This document shows positions 1 to 9,900 of a DNA stretch of 43,708 bases, piece after piece; the stretch's first letter is position 1, and every line of letters begins with the position of its first letter. Origin of the DNA: Caulochytrium protostelioides (taxonomy: Eukaryota > Chytridiomycota > Caulochytriomycetes > Caulochytriales > Caulochytriaceae); contig ML014267.1 of the NCBI GenBank assembly GCA_003615045.1, positions 1-43,708 of the forward strand. Direction: 5' to 3'. A program made the translations under genes and the position numbers. The notes under the pieces are model-generated. The model had not been told where the DNA came from and ran no database searches. It was given only the letters and a program-made list of their open reading frames with translations.

Positions 1-956
1 TGCCCTCGCGTGCTGCATGCGCAACACTGAACGTCTCGCTAGCTGCTGTCGCAGTGTGCCGTATGCTCCTTCGGTGAGGCACTGACGTCGGCACCGATGC
101 CAATCTCCGTGTTGACGTCGATGAAGTGAGGTGGTGCTGACGTCGGGGCCACCAGGTGGAGTCCGACTCGAAGGCCCACCTTCTCTTTCGTCATGCATCA
201 TGCATCATGCATCATGCATCATGCATCATGCATCATGCCTCCTGCGTCATACTATCACATCCATTCATTTAACTAATAGCATGCCGCGACCGTTCTGATA
301 CCTGCGCACCTGCGCTGGCACGGACACGAGACAATGGCGCATCCTTCGGCGGGCTGACTCGTCATGGCGCCCAACGCTCGGCGCCGCGATGAGAAGTCCA
401 TCGATCCCTTCACCTCGTGCTACGTGGCGCTCGACCCGCCCCGCGCAACGAAGCGCGACCACCCGCCGGCCTCCGCGACGGCAGCGACGGCGCCCTCGCA
501 GCGGCGACGTGGATTTGTTGGGTCGCCGCCTCGGCGCTGACCCTGCTCGGCCTCTTGGCGCTGCATGCTACGGCTGGCTTTCCAACACACACTCTGAGCC
601 CAGATGTATAAGGCCATCACCGAGACCGTGAGCGGGTGAGCCTAACTCTCTATCAGGCCCGACGGAATTCCGACGATGTGCGTTGTCGCCGGAGGACCGT
701 CGATGGGCTGGAGCGGCATGGTATCGAATGTGAAGGGTGCTGAAGGGTTCAGGAGGCCATGAGGCAAGAACTTCTTGAACGAGTCAAGCGCGATGGGATG
801 GGTCGTTCCTCCCCATGTTGGCTAATCCCCCCTCTTCCCCATCGGCGCAAGACCGAATCATGGACAGTGAATCAAGAAGCAAGCGATCGCGGTGACACCA
901 CACCTCACATTGGTTGATACATGGACGTGACACCGGCGAAGGCGCAGGATGCAGAT
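1..956. other. Left flank with no convincing gene
   Basis: No recognisable protein or RNA gene is seen. A short plus-strand frame around 490-610 encodes a hydrophobic stretch (WICWVAASALTLLGLLALHA) that could be a membrane segment. It has no family match I recognise and no clear start or splice sites, so I do not call it. A 7-bp tandem repeat lies at about 191-237 (listed separately). The 3' end of the minus-strand myotubularin gene begins at 957, so its 3' UTR and polyadenylation site should fall in the right part of this stretch. Confidence 0.5.
191..237. repeat. 7-bp tandem repeat (ATGCATC)n
   Basis: About six head-to-tail copies of ATGCATC are visible, followed by degenerate units (atgcctcctgcgtc). 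The unit contains the palindrome ATGCAT, so the array can fold on itself. It is an ordinary microsatellite and no gene overlaps it. Confidence 0.9.
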
Positions 957-3299
957 TTACCGGTCGGGACCCGCCAGCCGCGGCAGCGGCAGCGAGCTGC
1001 CTTCCCGGGGATTGGACGGCTCGGTCGGGGTCGCCGCCGCAGGTGCCGAGGACGAGGACGACGATGACGACCATCCTTCGAAGCCGGGCTGCAGCGAGGA
1101 AAACCAGTTCGCGATGCGGTCCGTGTTCGGCATGAGCACCATTTTGGTCCCGGCTTCGCCGGGCTCGCGCGCATACGCGGTCGCCGACGGTGCCACAAAT
1201 TCAGGGTTGCGGAACGCGCGGTGGTGGGCGCACACGTACTTGGTGAGCGAGGGCCAGTCCTTTTCACGGCACGCCGCGGCGCGCTCGGCTTCGCAGTTAG
1301 CCAGCGCGATGTCGAACATCCCCGAAAACGCGTGGGTGTTGAGGAAGGCGAGCAGCGGCGGGCCAAACTCAAAGGCCGTTGGATACTGCACCATCAGCTG
1401 GTAAACGCAATCCAAGTACTGGCTGATGATGGGTGCCGACTCTTTGGAGTCCACGGGTGTGTAATCCAGAGCCAGCGCGGCGGTTTGCGTGGTTTGCTGG
1501 CCGCTCAAGCTGAGCGGCGTGTGCTCGGCCGCCGATGCCGGGGTGTAGGACATGACCGGATCGGGCGATTCCGTCGTGTGCTTGTCGCGATCGTGCTGGG
1601 ACAGATGGCTCTGCGGACCATACCCGGACCGCGGCGACGCCACGCTCTCGGTGCTTTGTGTGTTGACCGGCGAGGTCATGGCGTAGCTCGAGGGGCTGCG
1701 CGACGGCGACGGCTTGGGCAAGAAGCGCGAGGCCAGCGCTGACCAGCCAGCCGAGGTGGTGAGCGCGCGGGCGCTCGAGACGGCGGCAACGGCGGCTTCA
1801 CTGAGGGAGGTTGGGCCCGCACTACTCGACTCGCGCGTCACGTCTGACGCTGAGAGGCCCATGGCCTGCTGGAACATGCTGCCCCCCGTCTGGTACGTGC
1901 CATCCGCAGCAATGGTCAGTGTCACGTGGGAGACTTCCGGACGTTTCGTCAGGAGGCCGCCGCGATCGCGGAATTTGTGGCCAAAGCTCGCCCATTCCTT
2001 CTCGAAGAGTACCATAAAGCCGCGAGTCGTGCGGTAGAACGGATCGGCACACAGCGCGGCGAGGGAGCAGAGCTGGGCGGTGCGATCCCATCCGTCGGAG
2101 CAGTGCACAAGCACGTGGCGCTGATGCTGAATGGCGCTGACCATGAAGCGGGCGCCCTCGAGGATCGTGCGGATATGTTTGGTCCAGCCGGTTCGCGCGA
2201 TCATCCCGTGGATCAGCGCCTCGCTGTCCCGGGAAGCGGGCCGGGGCCCCGCGGGCCCGGGGGACTCGTGCTGCGCCACGCTGCGCTGCTCGCGCCGTTC
2301 ACAGAAACATGGGTGGAGAGCGTCCAGCACGCGCAGATGCGTGTCGCGCACCACGTGGATGTTCTCGATCCCGAGAAAGTGCAAATCGCACTCATACAGA
2401 TCGGCGTTTTCGGTCCCGGCGCCCATGGCGGTCTGGCCTAGCGCATTGGCCTGGGGCCGCGCATCCAGAATCAGGTCGCGGGAGCCCCGGGGCGGGGCCT
2501 CGCTGGGACGGGGGCCGCGCCGGAGATGGCTCTGGAAAATGGCTTTGACGAGCTTCTCATCCTGGATCGAGCGCTTCATCTGGAGCCCGACAAAGGGCTG
2601 CGCGGACCGCGTAATGGACGTGCCATCGGGATGGACGTAGCTGAGCACGGGGATGCGGCACTTGGAGCGGAAGGCGCCCGCGTGCTTGAGGACATTGTCG
2701 CTGAGCCGCGCCGGCACGACAAGACGGTCCGGATACGTCGGGGCGAACAGGAACGCCGCGTTGATCTGTGACATGCGCCAGCCCTCGGCGTTCATGGCCG
2801 CATGCGCCGTGAGCGACACGCCCTGTCGCCGGAACTCGCGCTCGGCCACGTAGCCCGAGTGCGCCCAGCGCGCCGCCGCGTCGGCGTCGGCGTCGGCGTC
2901 GGTGTGACGGTGCGGAGGCGTGGTCCACGCCGTCCTGCCGCCCGCGACCACGCCCATTGCATCATCGAAGGGATCGTCGACGCCGCGGAGCGCCGCGAGC
3001 ACCGGGTGGCCTGCCGCATGCGAGGCGACCGAGTCGTAGGCCGGCGATTGGATCAGCCGGCCGACAAACGCGTCGCCGTCGCTCGACGCCATGTGGAGCT
3101 GGAAGAAGCGCGCGTCGCGAGTGACGAAGTGCAGCGTGACACGGCCGAACTGCCGCGAGGGCCGGTCCGCGGGTCCAGGCCCTGAGGGCGGCGGCGTCGT
3201 CGGGGGCGCCCCGTCGTGCAATGAGTCCGCCGACCGCGCCGACGCGGGATGCGGCGCGGCCTGCGCGCTGCGCCACCCCAGAAAGGGTCGGCGTTTCAC
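957..3299 (-). CDS. Myotubularin-family phosphoinositide phosphatase
   Basis: 780 residues. Family knowledge: myotubularins are CX5R-type phosphatases that remove the 3-phosphate of PI3P and PI(3,5)P2 on endosomal membranes. The catalytic P-loop HCSDGWDRT is at about residues 399-407, with Cys and Arg both present, so the enzyme should be active. Upstream are the conserved WRMSQIN (about 174), YPDRLVVP (about 189), SKCRIPVLSY and QPFVG blocks; downstream are LFEKEWASFGHKF (about 431) and QYLDCVYQL (about 627). Two things are odd. A Ser/Thr/Pro-rich insertion of about 160 residues (about 456-619) splits the domain after the P-loop region, in frame. The N-terminus begins in what looks like the end of a GRAM/PH domain (VTLHFVTRDARFFQLHM), so a 5' exon may be missing; a CGGCAG possible splice acceptor lies just before this block. 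A (DA)n run at about 134-141 is microsatellite-encoded. It faces away from MBF1. Confidence 0.9.
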   Translation of the reverse strand: MKRRPFLGWRSAQAAPHPASARSADSLHDGAPPTTPPPSGPGPADRPSRQFGRVTLHFVTRDARFFQLHMASSDGDAFVGRLIQSPAYDSVASHAAGHPVLAALRGVDDPFDDAMGVVAGGRTAWTTPPHRHTDADADADAAARWAHSGYVAEREFRRQGVSLTAHAAMNAEGWRMSQINAAFLFAPTYPDRLVVPARLSDNVLKHAGAFRSKCRIPVLSYVHPDGTSITRSAQPFVGLQMKRSIQDEKLVKAIFQSHLRRGPRPSEAPPRGSRDLILDARPQANALGQTAMGAGTENADLYECDLHFLGIENIHVVRDTHLRVLDALHPCFCERREQRSVAQHESPGPAGPRPASRDSEALIHGMIARTGWTKHIRTILEGARFMVSAIQHQRHVLVHCSDGWDRTAQLCSLAALCADPFYRTTRGFMVLFEKEWASFGHKFRDRGGLLTKRPEVSHVTLTIAADGTYQTGGSMFQQAMGLSASDVTRESSSAGPTSLSEAAVAAVSSARALTTSAGWSALASRFLPKPSPSRSPSSYAMTSPVNTQSTESVASPRSGYGPQSHLSQHDRDKHTTESPDPVMSYTPASAAEHTPLSLSGQQTTQTAALALDYTPVDSKESAPIISQYLDCVYQLMVQYPTAFEFGPPLLAFLNTHAFSGMFDIALANCEAERAAACREKDWPSLTKYVCAHHRAFRNPEFVAPSATAYAREPGEAGTKMVLMPNTDRIANWFSSLQPGFEGWSSSSSSSSAPAAATPTEPSNPREGSSLPLPRLAGPDR

Positions 3300-4530
3300 A
3301 TGGTGGAGGGTTGCCAGAGGAATCTGGAGATCCGCCGCGTCGTCCCCAGATCGGCAGGGTGCGCCGGTTCATACCGCGAGCCGCGAAACATCATTGTAAC
3401 CGAGGGTGAGCGCTCAATCGTTGTGCGACGCCGTGTCCGGGTTGGCGGACGCGGAGCATGGGGCATCGTGCACGGTGTTCGGTGGTCGATGACATCCGCT
3501 CATGGGTGGTCATACCTGGGTGATTTTGGCATTGGGCGCGGTGTGGACCAGCACGTGCGGATACCACTGCAACGTGCCGACCCGCGTCACGTGCCATGTC
3601 TCGAGCGTTACGTCTCTCGCCGTCTGCCCAGGCGCATGGTGGAGATCGGGACGTGGACCGGTGCCATGGGATCAAGTCGCATCGTATCGCATCGCATTGC
3701 ATCGGTTGGCATTCAACGGGATGAATGCCACATCGAAACATCAGGCATCGAAAGTCCAAAGTCAAAGCCGTGTGAGTCTAATCATCTTTTCATTCCGACA
3801 GCCGACAGCCGACTTCAGCTCACTGCATCGTTATCGCCCGACTCGTTGTTCGCGCGAGGGCGCGGGAAGAGAGAGCCTGGGCTCGGGCCGACAGTAGGCG
3901 CAGGTTCCTACCGGGCAGAGCAGTGCCCTACCTCAAGCGGCTCGCCCGTGAGCGGAAGGTCCATCGCGGCGGCACGGTGACGGCAGCAGCAGCAGCGGCA
4001 GCGGCGATATCGACAGGGGGGCGAGCACCAAAGGCGGTGAGCGCGCAGGCGGCGACAACGGTGACGGCGGTGACGGCGGCGGCGGCGACGAGCGGCTCGG
4101 ATCCGTGGGAGCGGCGGCGCAGCCCGTCGATGCTGTGGGGTGGTGGGTTCAGCCCGCGGAGTCCGTAACCGCTGACCGAAGGTTTCGAAGGAAATGGGCT
4201 CGGGTGTGGTGGGACGGCGGTCCCTGCGCACACGCGCGTCGGACGCAGGCACCCATGCGCCGCGCAGCGAGGCCCATCCCAGCATCCAGCCCGCCGCTCC
4301 TGATCAGGACCGCCGTCCCGACCGCCGTCTTGGCCGCGCCCAGGCCTGGCTGGGCTGCTCGCTGGGCGCTGCTCCGTCGCCGGGGGTTCCGCTCGTACGT
4401 CCGGTGTGCACCCAGCGGCCTCCGCCGCGCCGTGCAGCGCGGCGTCACGGCACGCGGTCGCGTGGGCCAGATCGGCCGTGGCGCATTGCAGCGCCGCGGG
4501 GCCGCCGGGCGGGGCTGCGAAGGAAGTTCA

Positions 4531-4567
<37 letters not shown>

Positions 4568-4895
4568 GCCACGTCTTCGTGTGCCACAGCCGCGAGGGTG
4601 TCGACGGTCGATATCGGTCGATATCGGTCAGGGCCGCCCGTTGTCTCTGCAAGGAAGGGGTGACCGCGCCGCCGTCAGCATCGGCAGCATAGACCCATCC
4701 ATCGTTGGCGACCTCGGATGGCGCCTGCCACGACGATCCCATCCACGCGAAGCTCGCGTGATGCGAAGCCGTGGTGCGGGGGGATCGATGGCATCAGGCA
4801 ACCCGCAGATCACAGGTGATCTTGGTCGGTATCATCGGCATCATAGACGTCGAACCCACGGCACGATACGACACGACTTGTGCCGTCGTTATGAT
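3300..4895. other. Intergenic stretch, no gene recognised
   Basis: No domain or conserved protein is recognised on either strand; ORFs of up to 260 codons are stop-poor GC-rich frames. It should contain the promoter of the minus-strand myotubularin gene: two CACGTG palindromes lie at 3552-3557 and 3588-3593, about 250-290 bp upstream of its start. A degenerate GCATC pentamer run is at about 3676-3703, a CAG/CGG-rich run at about 3982-4005, a CCG run at about 4532-4567, and a duplicated GATATCGGTC at about 4609-4628. Confidence 0.6.
4532..4567. repeat. (CCG)n trinucleotide run
   Basis: An almost perfect run of about 12 GCC/CCG triplets outside any supported gene. Similar runs inside genes of this window encode poly-Gly (in the adaptin) and poly-Pro (in the TACC protein). 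Confidence 0.9.
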
Positions 4896-5427
4896 GGTTT
4901 GATTCTCCGCGTCGCGGACGAGGCGGCTACGGAGAAGAGGTTGCCTATGGCGCATCCAAGTTTGCCTCCGGGGTAAAAACCAGATCGCCGTTACAACATC
5001 TCGCTCATACCAGGCGTGTGTTCAACGTTTCTACACCTTCGTGGTCGGCGAGTTCCGGACGACTCAGGTCCATGCCGAGATGAATGGGGTTCTGCAAATT
5101 CGGGACGCGACGGTAGTTTTGGTATCTCGCGCGTTCGAGGCGGGCGTCCACCCGACCGAGCCGACGCCGGTCGACTGGGTCCGCACGACGCGGGTGTTTA
5201 CCCAGACGCATGCGGCCCTGAAACCCGGTCACCGCCGGCTCCAGGGGATCGTGGTTCGAGGGTTGCTGTGGTGTAGTTCCACCAACGACAAGTGTGTGAA
5301 TGGCGACCTCGATGCCGCGTTGAACATTCGACGCTGCCTGGCTATGCGGGTCAGACCTTCGGCGCTGTACCGCATCCCCGAATAAGCCCCACTGCTGCCG
5401 GTGGCCGGCCAGCTCATCCGGCGATAA
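4896..5427 (+). pseudogene. Decayed Fanzor/TnpB-like nuclease remnant, copy 1 (C-terminal part)
   Basis: Seen: the frame at 5041-5385 reads EFRTTQVH near its start and then RGLLWCSS followed by VNGDLDAALNIRRC. This resembles the end of TnpB/Fanzor nucleases: an EFRT(S/T)K-type block before the zinc ribbon, then the RuvC-III block (R)D-x-NAA-x-NI carrying the last catalytic Asp. Upstream, in another frame (about 4896-5030), is YGASKFASGVKTRSP, which looks like the preceding segment. Damage: a frameshift near 5030, the first zinc-ribbon cysteines replaced, Arg to Gly in the RDxNAA block, and an in-frame TAA at 5383-5385. After that stop the frame continues for 13 codons (PVAGQLIRR) to TAA at 5425-5427, matching the end of the second copy at 35042. 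No N-terminal half, partner recombinase or terminal repeats were found. The family assignment rests on motif recognition only. Fanzors are eukaryotic RNA-guided nucleases spread by transposons. Confidence 0.55.
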
Positions 5428-6198
5428 ACCTAACGGGGTACTCCGTGGGGGACACCTGGGGTGCACCAAGAAGGGTATGGTGTTCGCGTTAGGTCGTGGG
5501 ACAGCCTGTATGTTCTAGCTAATATATGATCTGCTGGATTCGCATAGCCATATATACGAATGGTAGCTGTTTCTTTTTCTTTTTTGTGGCGTTGCCGGTT
5601 GCATAGCCGTGAGGATGCCCCTCAACGTCTCGTGCGATCGTTTGACCCATCCACGGGGTTCGGTCAGGCTCGACTAAGCCAACGCCACATCTCTCGTCTC
5701 GGGCGCGCGTGCGTCGGTGAGCTAAGGGACCCCGTCCCACGCCGTTGGCGACCATCGTGGCGGCTGTTGGCGTCGTGGCCGCTTGCCCGGCCGGCGACGC
5801 CGACCAGCAAGCACCGTGACGTGTGCCAGCCGCTGACGCGAGCGGCTTCGGACCTTGCACTCCGATGCAAGGTCCTGGCGGGCGGCATCCCGTGCCTGCA
5901 TGCTGCGCTCTTACGTCAAACCGCGCCGGCGCGCCGTCTCAAGCTGATCCGACACGTGCAGATGACTGCGGACGGCGAGCTCTCAAGCGCTTCCGTGGGT
6001 GGCGAGGGGCGAGAGACGTCGTTCTACAAAGCCATGACGCTCCTGACCTGCCACCCTGCCACGAGACCCACGATACTCCCACTGCTTCTTGACTGATTCG
6101 TTTCTGAAGCTCCGCACTATAGCATCGCATCGCATCGCACCGCATCACACACCGTACCGTACCGTATCTTTTCGTCGCCTCATTGTCAACGCGCCGCC
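5428..6198. other. Intergenic region with MBF1 promoter
   Basis: No gene is recognised. An AT-rich patch lies at about 5515-5585. A CACGTG palindrome is at 5953-5958, 241 bp before the MBF1 start. A run of CATCG pentamers sits at about 6121-6145, inside the probable MBF1 leader, followed by CCGTA repeats at about 6152-6166. Confidence 0.55.
6121..6145. repeat. GCATC pentamer repeat in MBF1 leader
   Basis: Tandem GCATC units about 55-80 bp upstream of the MBF1 start codon. The same pentamer recurs in other intergenic regions of this window (about 3676-3703, 12481-12499 and 20647-20690). Confidence 0.8.
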
Positions 6199-6836
6199 AT
6201 GTCCGATAGCTGGGACCACCAGACGGTCATCCGCAAGACCCCCGTGAATGCGGCGGCGTCGCGCGCGACGACGGCCGTGAACTCGGCTCGCCGCTCGGGC
6301 GCTGAGGTCGTCACCGACCGTCGCAACGTCCAGGCCAACGCCAAGACCCAGCACGACTCGGCCAAGGCCTCCAAGATCGACCGCGAGACCGAGAACTTCC
6401 ACGTCGCTCGCGTGCCGCCCACCGTCGGCAAGACCATCGCCTCCGCGCGTCTCGCCAAGAGCATGACCCAGAAGGAGCTCGCCAAGTAAGTGGCCTTCAG
6501 CCCCTCTGACACTGCCGGTACAGCACGCAGCAGCCCCCCTGTAGGCTTCACGGCGCGCATCGCAGAGCCGCCGCCGGCTACCCGTTGCGCCCATCGTTAA
6601 TCACACCCTGAGGACTCACCATGGTATTTACCATCTTTCGATGTGATGATGGTAATTCGGGTTCTCGCCCTATTAGCAAAATTCAAGAGAAGACCGTGAT
6701 CGTCACCGAGTACGAGAGCGGCCGTGCCGTCAACCCGGATCAGAAGATCCTGGGCAAGATGGAGCGTGCGCTGGGCGTCAAGCTCCGTGGCAAGGACATC
6801 GGCCAGCCATTGGGCAAGCCGGGTCCCAAGAAGTAA
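6199..6836 (+). CDS. MBF1: Multiprotein-bridging factor 1 (transcription coactivator)
   Basis: Two exons, 6199-6485 and 6677-6836, joined across a 191-nt intron (GTAAGT ... TATTAG), give 148 residues, the normal size for eukaryotic MBF1. The N-terminal MBF1 domain begins [13 protein letters not shown] and includes the Arg-rich region and [11 protein letters not shown]. The C-terminal cro/XRE-type helix-turn-helix starts at MTQKELA, runs across the splice junction into [18 protein letters not shown], and continues with [19 protein letters not shown]. Family knowledge: MBF1 bridges bZIP activators and TBP, and also acts in ribosome quality control and frame maintenance. The splice is supported because only this junction joins the two halves of the HTH in frame. 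The 3' end is 131 bp from the end of the convergent kinesin gene. Confidence 0.96.
6486..6676 (+). other. MBF1: MBF1 intron
   Basis: A 191-nt GT-AG intron (5' GTAAGT, 3' TTAG) interrupting the helix-turn-helix domain after two bases of an Asn codon. Confidence 0.93.
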
Positions 6837-6967
6837 TTGTTGGAACGCTTAGTTAATTTAAACCTCCCCGCAGACAAAAAAAGAATGCTGGGATGTGCCA
6901 GCCGCGTCCCAGCCCTCCAAATACCTGGCTGACCAGGACGGTGGATCCGGTGTTCTGCATCGCGCGG

Positions 6968-9900
6968 TTACGGCTCGTCGTTCGGCTGGCCGCGTGCACT
7001 GGTCGCCCGTGGTCGGCGCGACGGCAGGCGGCTCGGCAGCGCGGCTTTGGTCGGCGTGGCCGGCCGGATGCGTTTTCGCGAGCCCGAGAGCCCGGCCGTC
7101 GTCTCATCCGGCGTGAGTCGGTGCGCCGCCGCGTGCGTCCCTTCCTCGCCGATCGCCGATTGCCGGTCTTCCTCGTCCAGGGCCAGCAGATCCGGTCCGA
7201 CCTCGGGGATGTATCCTTCGGCAGGCGCGACCGGACAGACCGCGGCCGCCACCGCGGCATCGGTGCCGGCGATCATGCCGTCGGCCATCAGATCGGACGG
7301 CGCCGACGGCGGGGGTGACGGGCGACGCGTCGGCGTCGCGGCAGATGACGACGGCGCCATCGCGACATCGACATCGACATCGACAGCGACGGCGACGGCG
7401 CCATCTGCCGCGGCCGCCAGGGCTGGCGAGGCCGGTTTGGGGAGACCGGCCGCATCGGCGGGATCCTCTGGCTGATGGGGTGGGGGCGTCGTGGTCGCCG
7501 GCTCGCCCCCGCCGTGGTACGCTTGCTGCCACGTGTCGAGCCGTGAGCCGGCGGCCCGGAATTTGGCGAGCAAGGTCTCATGATCCTCGGTCACCGGCCA
7601 GGCTGCCGGAGGCGCGGTGGCGGGCGGCCGTGGGGGCGTCGTGCCGGTCGCCGGCGGGGCGGCCGCCAGCGCCGTTTGAGCGAGCGTGTGTCCGGCCGCC
7701 GGGATCGTGCCGAGAACCTGGGCGGCGGAGAACGCGTTGACGGCAGCGCGACCGTCGGCCGCATACTGGCGCGACTGCTTGAGCGACCGCGTGAGCTGGT
7801 TTTGCGCCGCGGCGCGCGATTGCAGCGTGGACTGGTGCGCCTCGACGAACGCAGCTGTCGTGGCCGTGAGCGACTGGTCGACGCCGGCGATCTCCGCTTG
7901 AGCGGCGGCGAGGTCGGACCGGTTCGCAGCGGCTACGTGGTCCCATTGCGCTTGCTGCGCCTGCGCTTGCTGCTGCAGTATCGTCTCGCGGCGCTCGGAC
8001 TGCTCTGCATACGCACGCGAGAGCGTCTGTAGCTGAGCGCGCGACGCCACGAGCGACTGCTGCGCCACCTCCACCACGTGGCTGGTGACCAGCTGGTCCA
8101 TGCGGGCGGTCTCGTCGGCGGCCAGCTGCGCCTGCAGCGCAAGCGTGTTGTCGGCGTCGCGGACACGGTGGTCGTACTGAGCGCGCACCGTCGCCTCCAT
8201 GTCGCCCAACCGCGCCACCAGCGCCGCCGCCTCGCGTGCTTCGCTGGTGCAGAGCGCATCGACCATCGACGCGATCTGCGCCATCATGTGCTGCTTGCGG
8301 GCGGCCAGGCCGTCCTGATGCTGCTGAACGGCAAGGCGCATCGCCTCAAGCTCTGCCAGGGCGGCATCGCGCTGCGTCTGGGCACGGTCCTGCTCGTCGC
8401 GCCGCCATGCCTGCCACCGCTCAGTATCGACGGTCTGCTTCCATTCGCTAAACTCCGCCACGGCCTGCTGGGTCGTGCGCTGCAGGGTCTCCGTCTTCTC
8501 ACACAGGGCGTGGTAGGCGGACACGGTGCCCCCGTACAGGTCGGTCGTGGCCTGGTCGAACGCGCGCATCGTCTGCACCAGCTCGCGATGCTGCGCCACG
8601 CCCTGCGCGCAGTGCTCGTCCACCTGGCCGTGATGCCGCGTCAGCGTCGCCATCACCGACCGCGTCAGCGTCTCGCAGGACGTCTTCAAGGCGGTCTCGA
8701 GCTCGGCGAGACTGCCCGCTTCGGCGATTTGCAGCGATTGGTCGTCAGCGGCCCACTGGTCTGCGGCGGCACCAAGTAGGCGGTCTGTCTTTTCGAGCAA
8801 CGCAGTCTGCGACTGCGAGAACGCCTCCGTCTCGCCGCGCATGGCCTTTAAGTGCGCGTACATGCGGGTCCGCATGGCGTCGAAGCGGTCGTGGTGGTCG
8901 CGCACGAGCTGCGACTGCGCGGCGAGCTTGTCGTGCAGCCGGTGGATCTCCGCCACGCGACGCGTGAGCAGCGTGTTGAGCTCGTGCGCTATGGCGTCGA
9001 GCCGCTTCTCGGCCGCCGCGTGCGCCACGACCAGCGCTTGCCGCTCGACCAGCTGGAGATCGCGGGCGCTCACGTCCGCGCGCGCCGCATCGAGTGCCGC
9101 CCGGCTGGCGTCGACGTCGGCTTGCGCGGTCGCGAGCTCCCGGACGGCCTGCTCGAGCCGCTGGGACTGCTGCTGGCACTGTGTCGTCAAGCGCGCCAGC
9201 TCGTCGGCGCGGTCGTTCTGAGCTTTCTCGAGCTCGGCCAGGCGGTCGCGATTGGCCTGCGCTTCGTTGACCAGATGCTTATAGTTCTCCGAGGCGAGGA
9301 AGACGCCGTTCTTTTCGCGCGTGGCGTGCAGATCCGCCTTGAGGCGCTCGATCTCGCTGATGTACTCGCGGATCAGCGCCTTCTTAGTCATCTTTTGGTT
9401 GATTTCGGGCTTGTTGCGGATGTTTTTGGCGCGGTGTGCGTAGTCCAGCGTGCTCAGCGTCTCGTCGAGGCTGCAGCGGGCTGGCGAGATCGCGGCCAGA
9501 ATGCAGGTCTTTGTCCGGCCGCCGAGGCTGTCCTGGAGCAGGCGCGTCAGCTTGCTTTCGCGGTAGGGCACGTGGGGGCTGCGCTCCACCAGGGCGTTGA
9601 TCACGCGGCCCAGCGTCAGAAGGCTTTGGTTGATCATGCCCGCTTCTTTAGCACGGCGGCTCTCGGCGCCCGACCGCCCAATGTTCTCGGAGCCTGCCAG
9701 GTCCACGAGGTTGAGCTTGCCCACCTTCAGCAGATCCTCGCCGTCGGGCGTCGCTTCCTTGATGTGCACGGTGATGGAGAAAATGCAATGCGACCGACTC
9801 GAGCTCTCGTTCATCTTGGTGGACGCCATCTGGCGCTTGCTGCTACCGCGATGCATGATCTGGATCACGTCATCGACGTTCTTGACAATCGACTCTTCGA

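Noticed and set aside
191-237. ATGCATC repeat considered as a CRISPR or telomere array
   Set aside because: A perfect 7-bp unit without spacers is a simple microsatellite; it does not match known telomere units and lies beside unique sequence.
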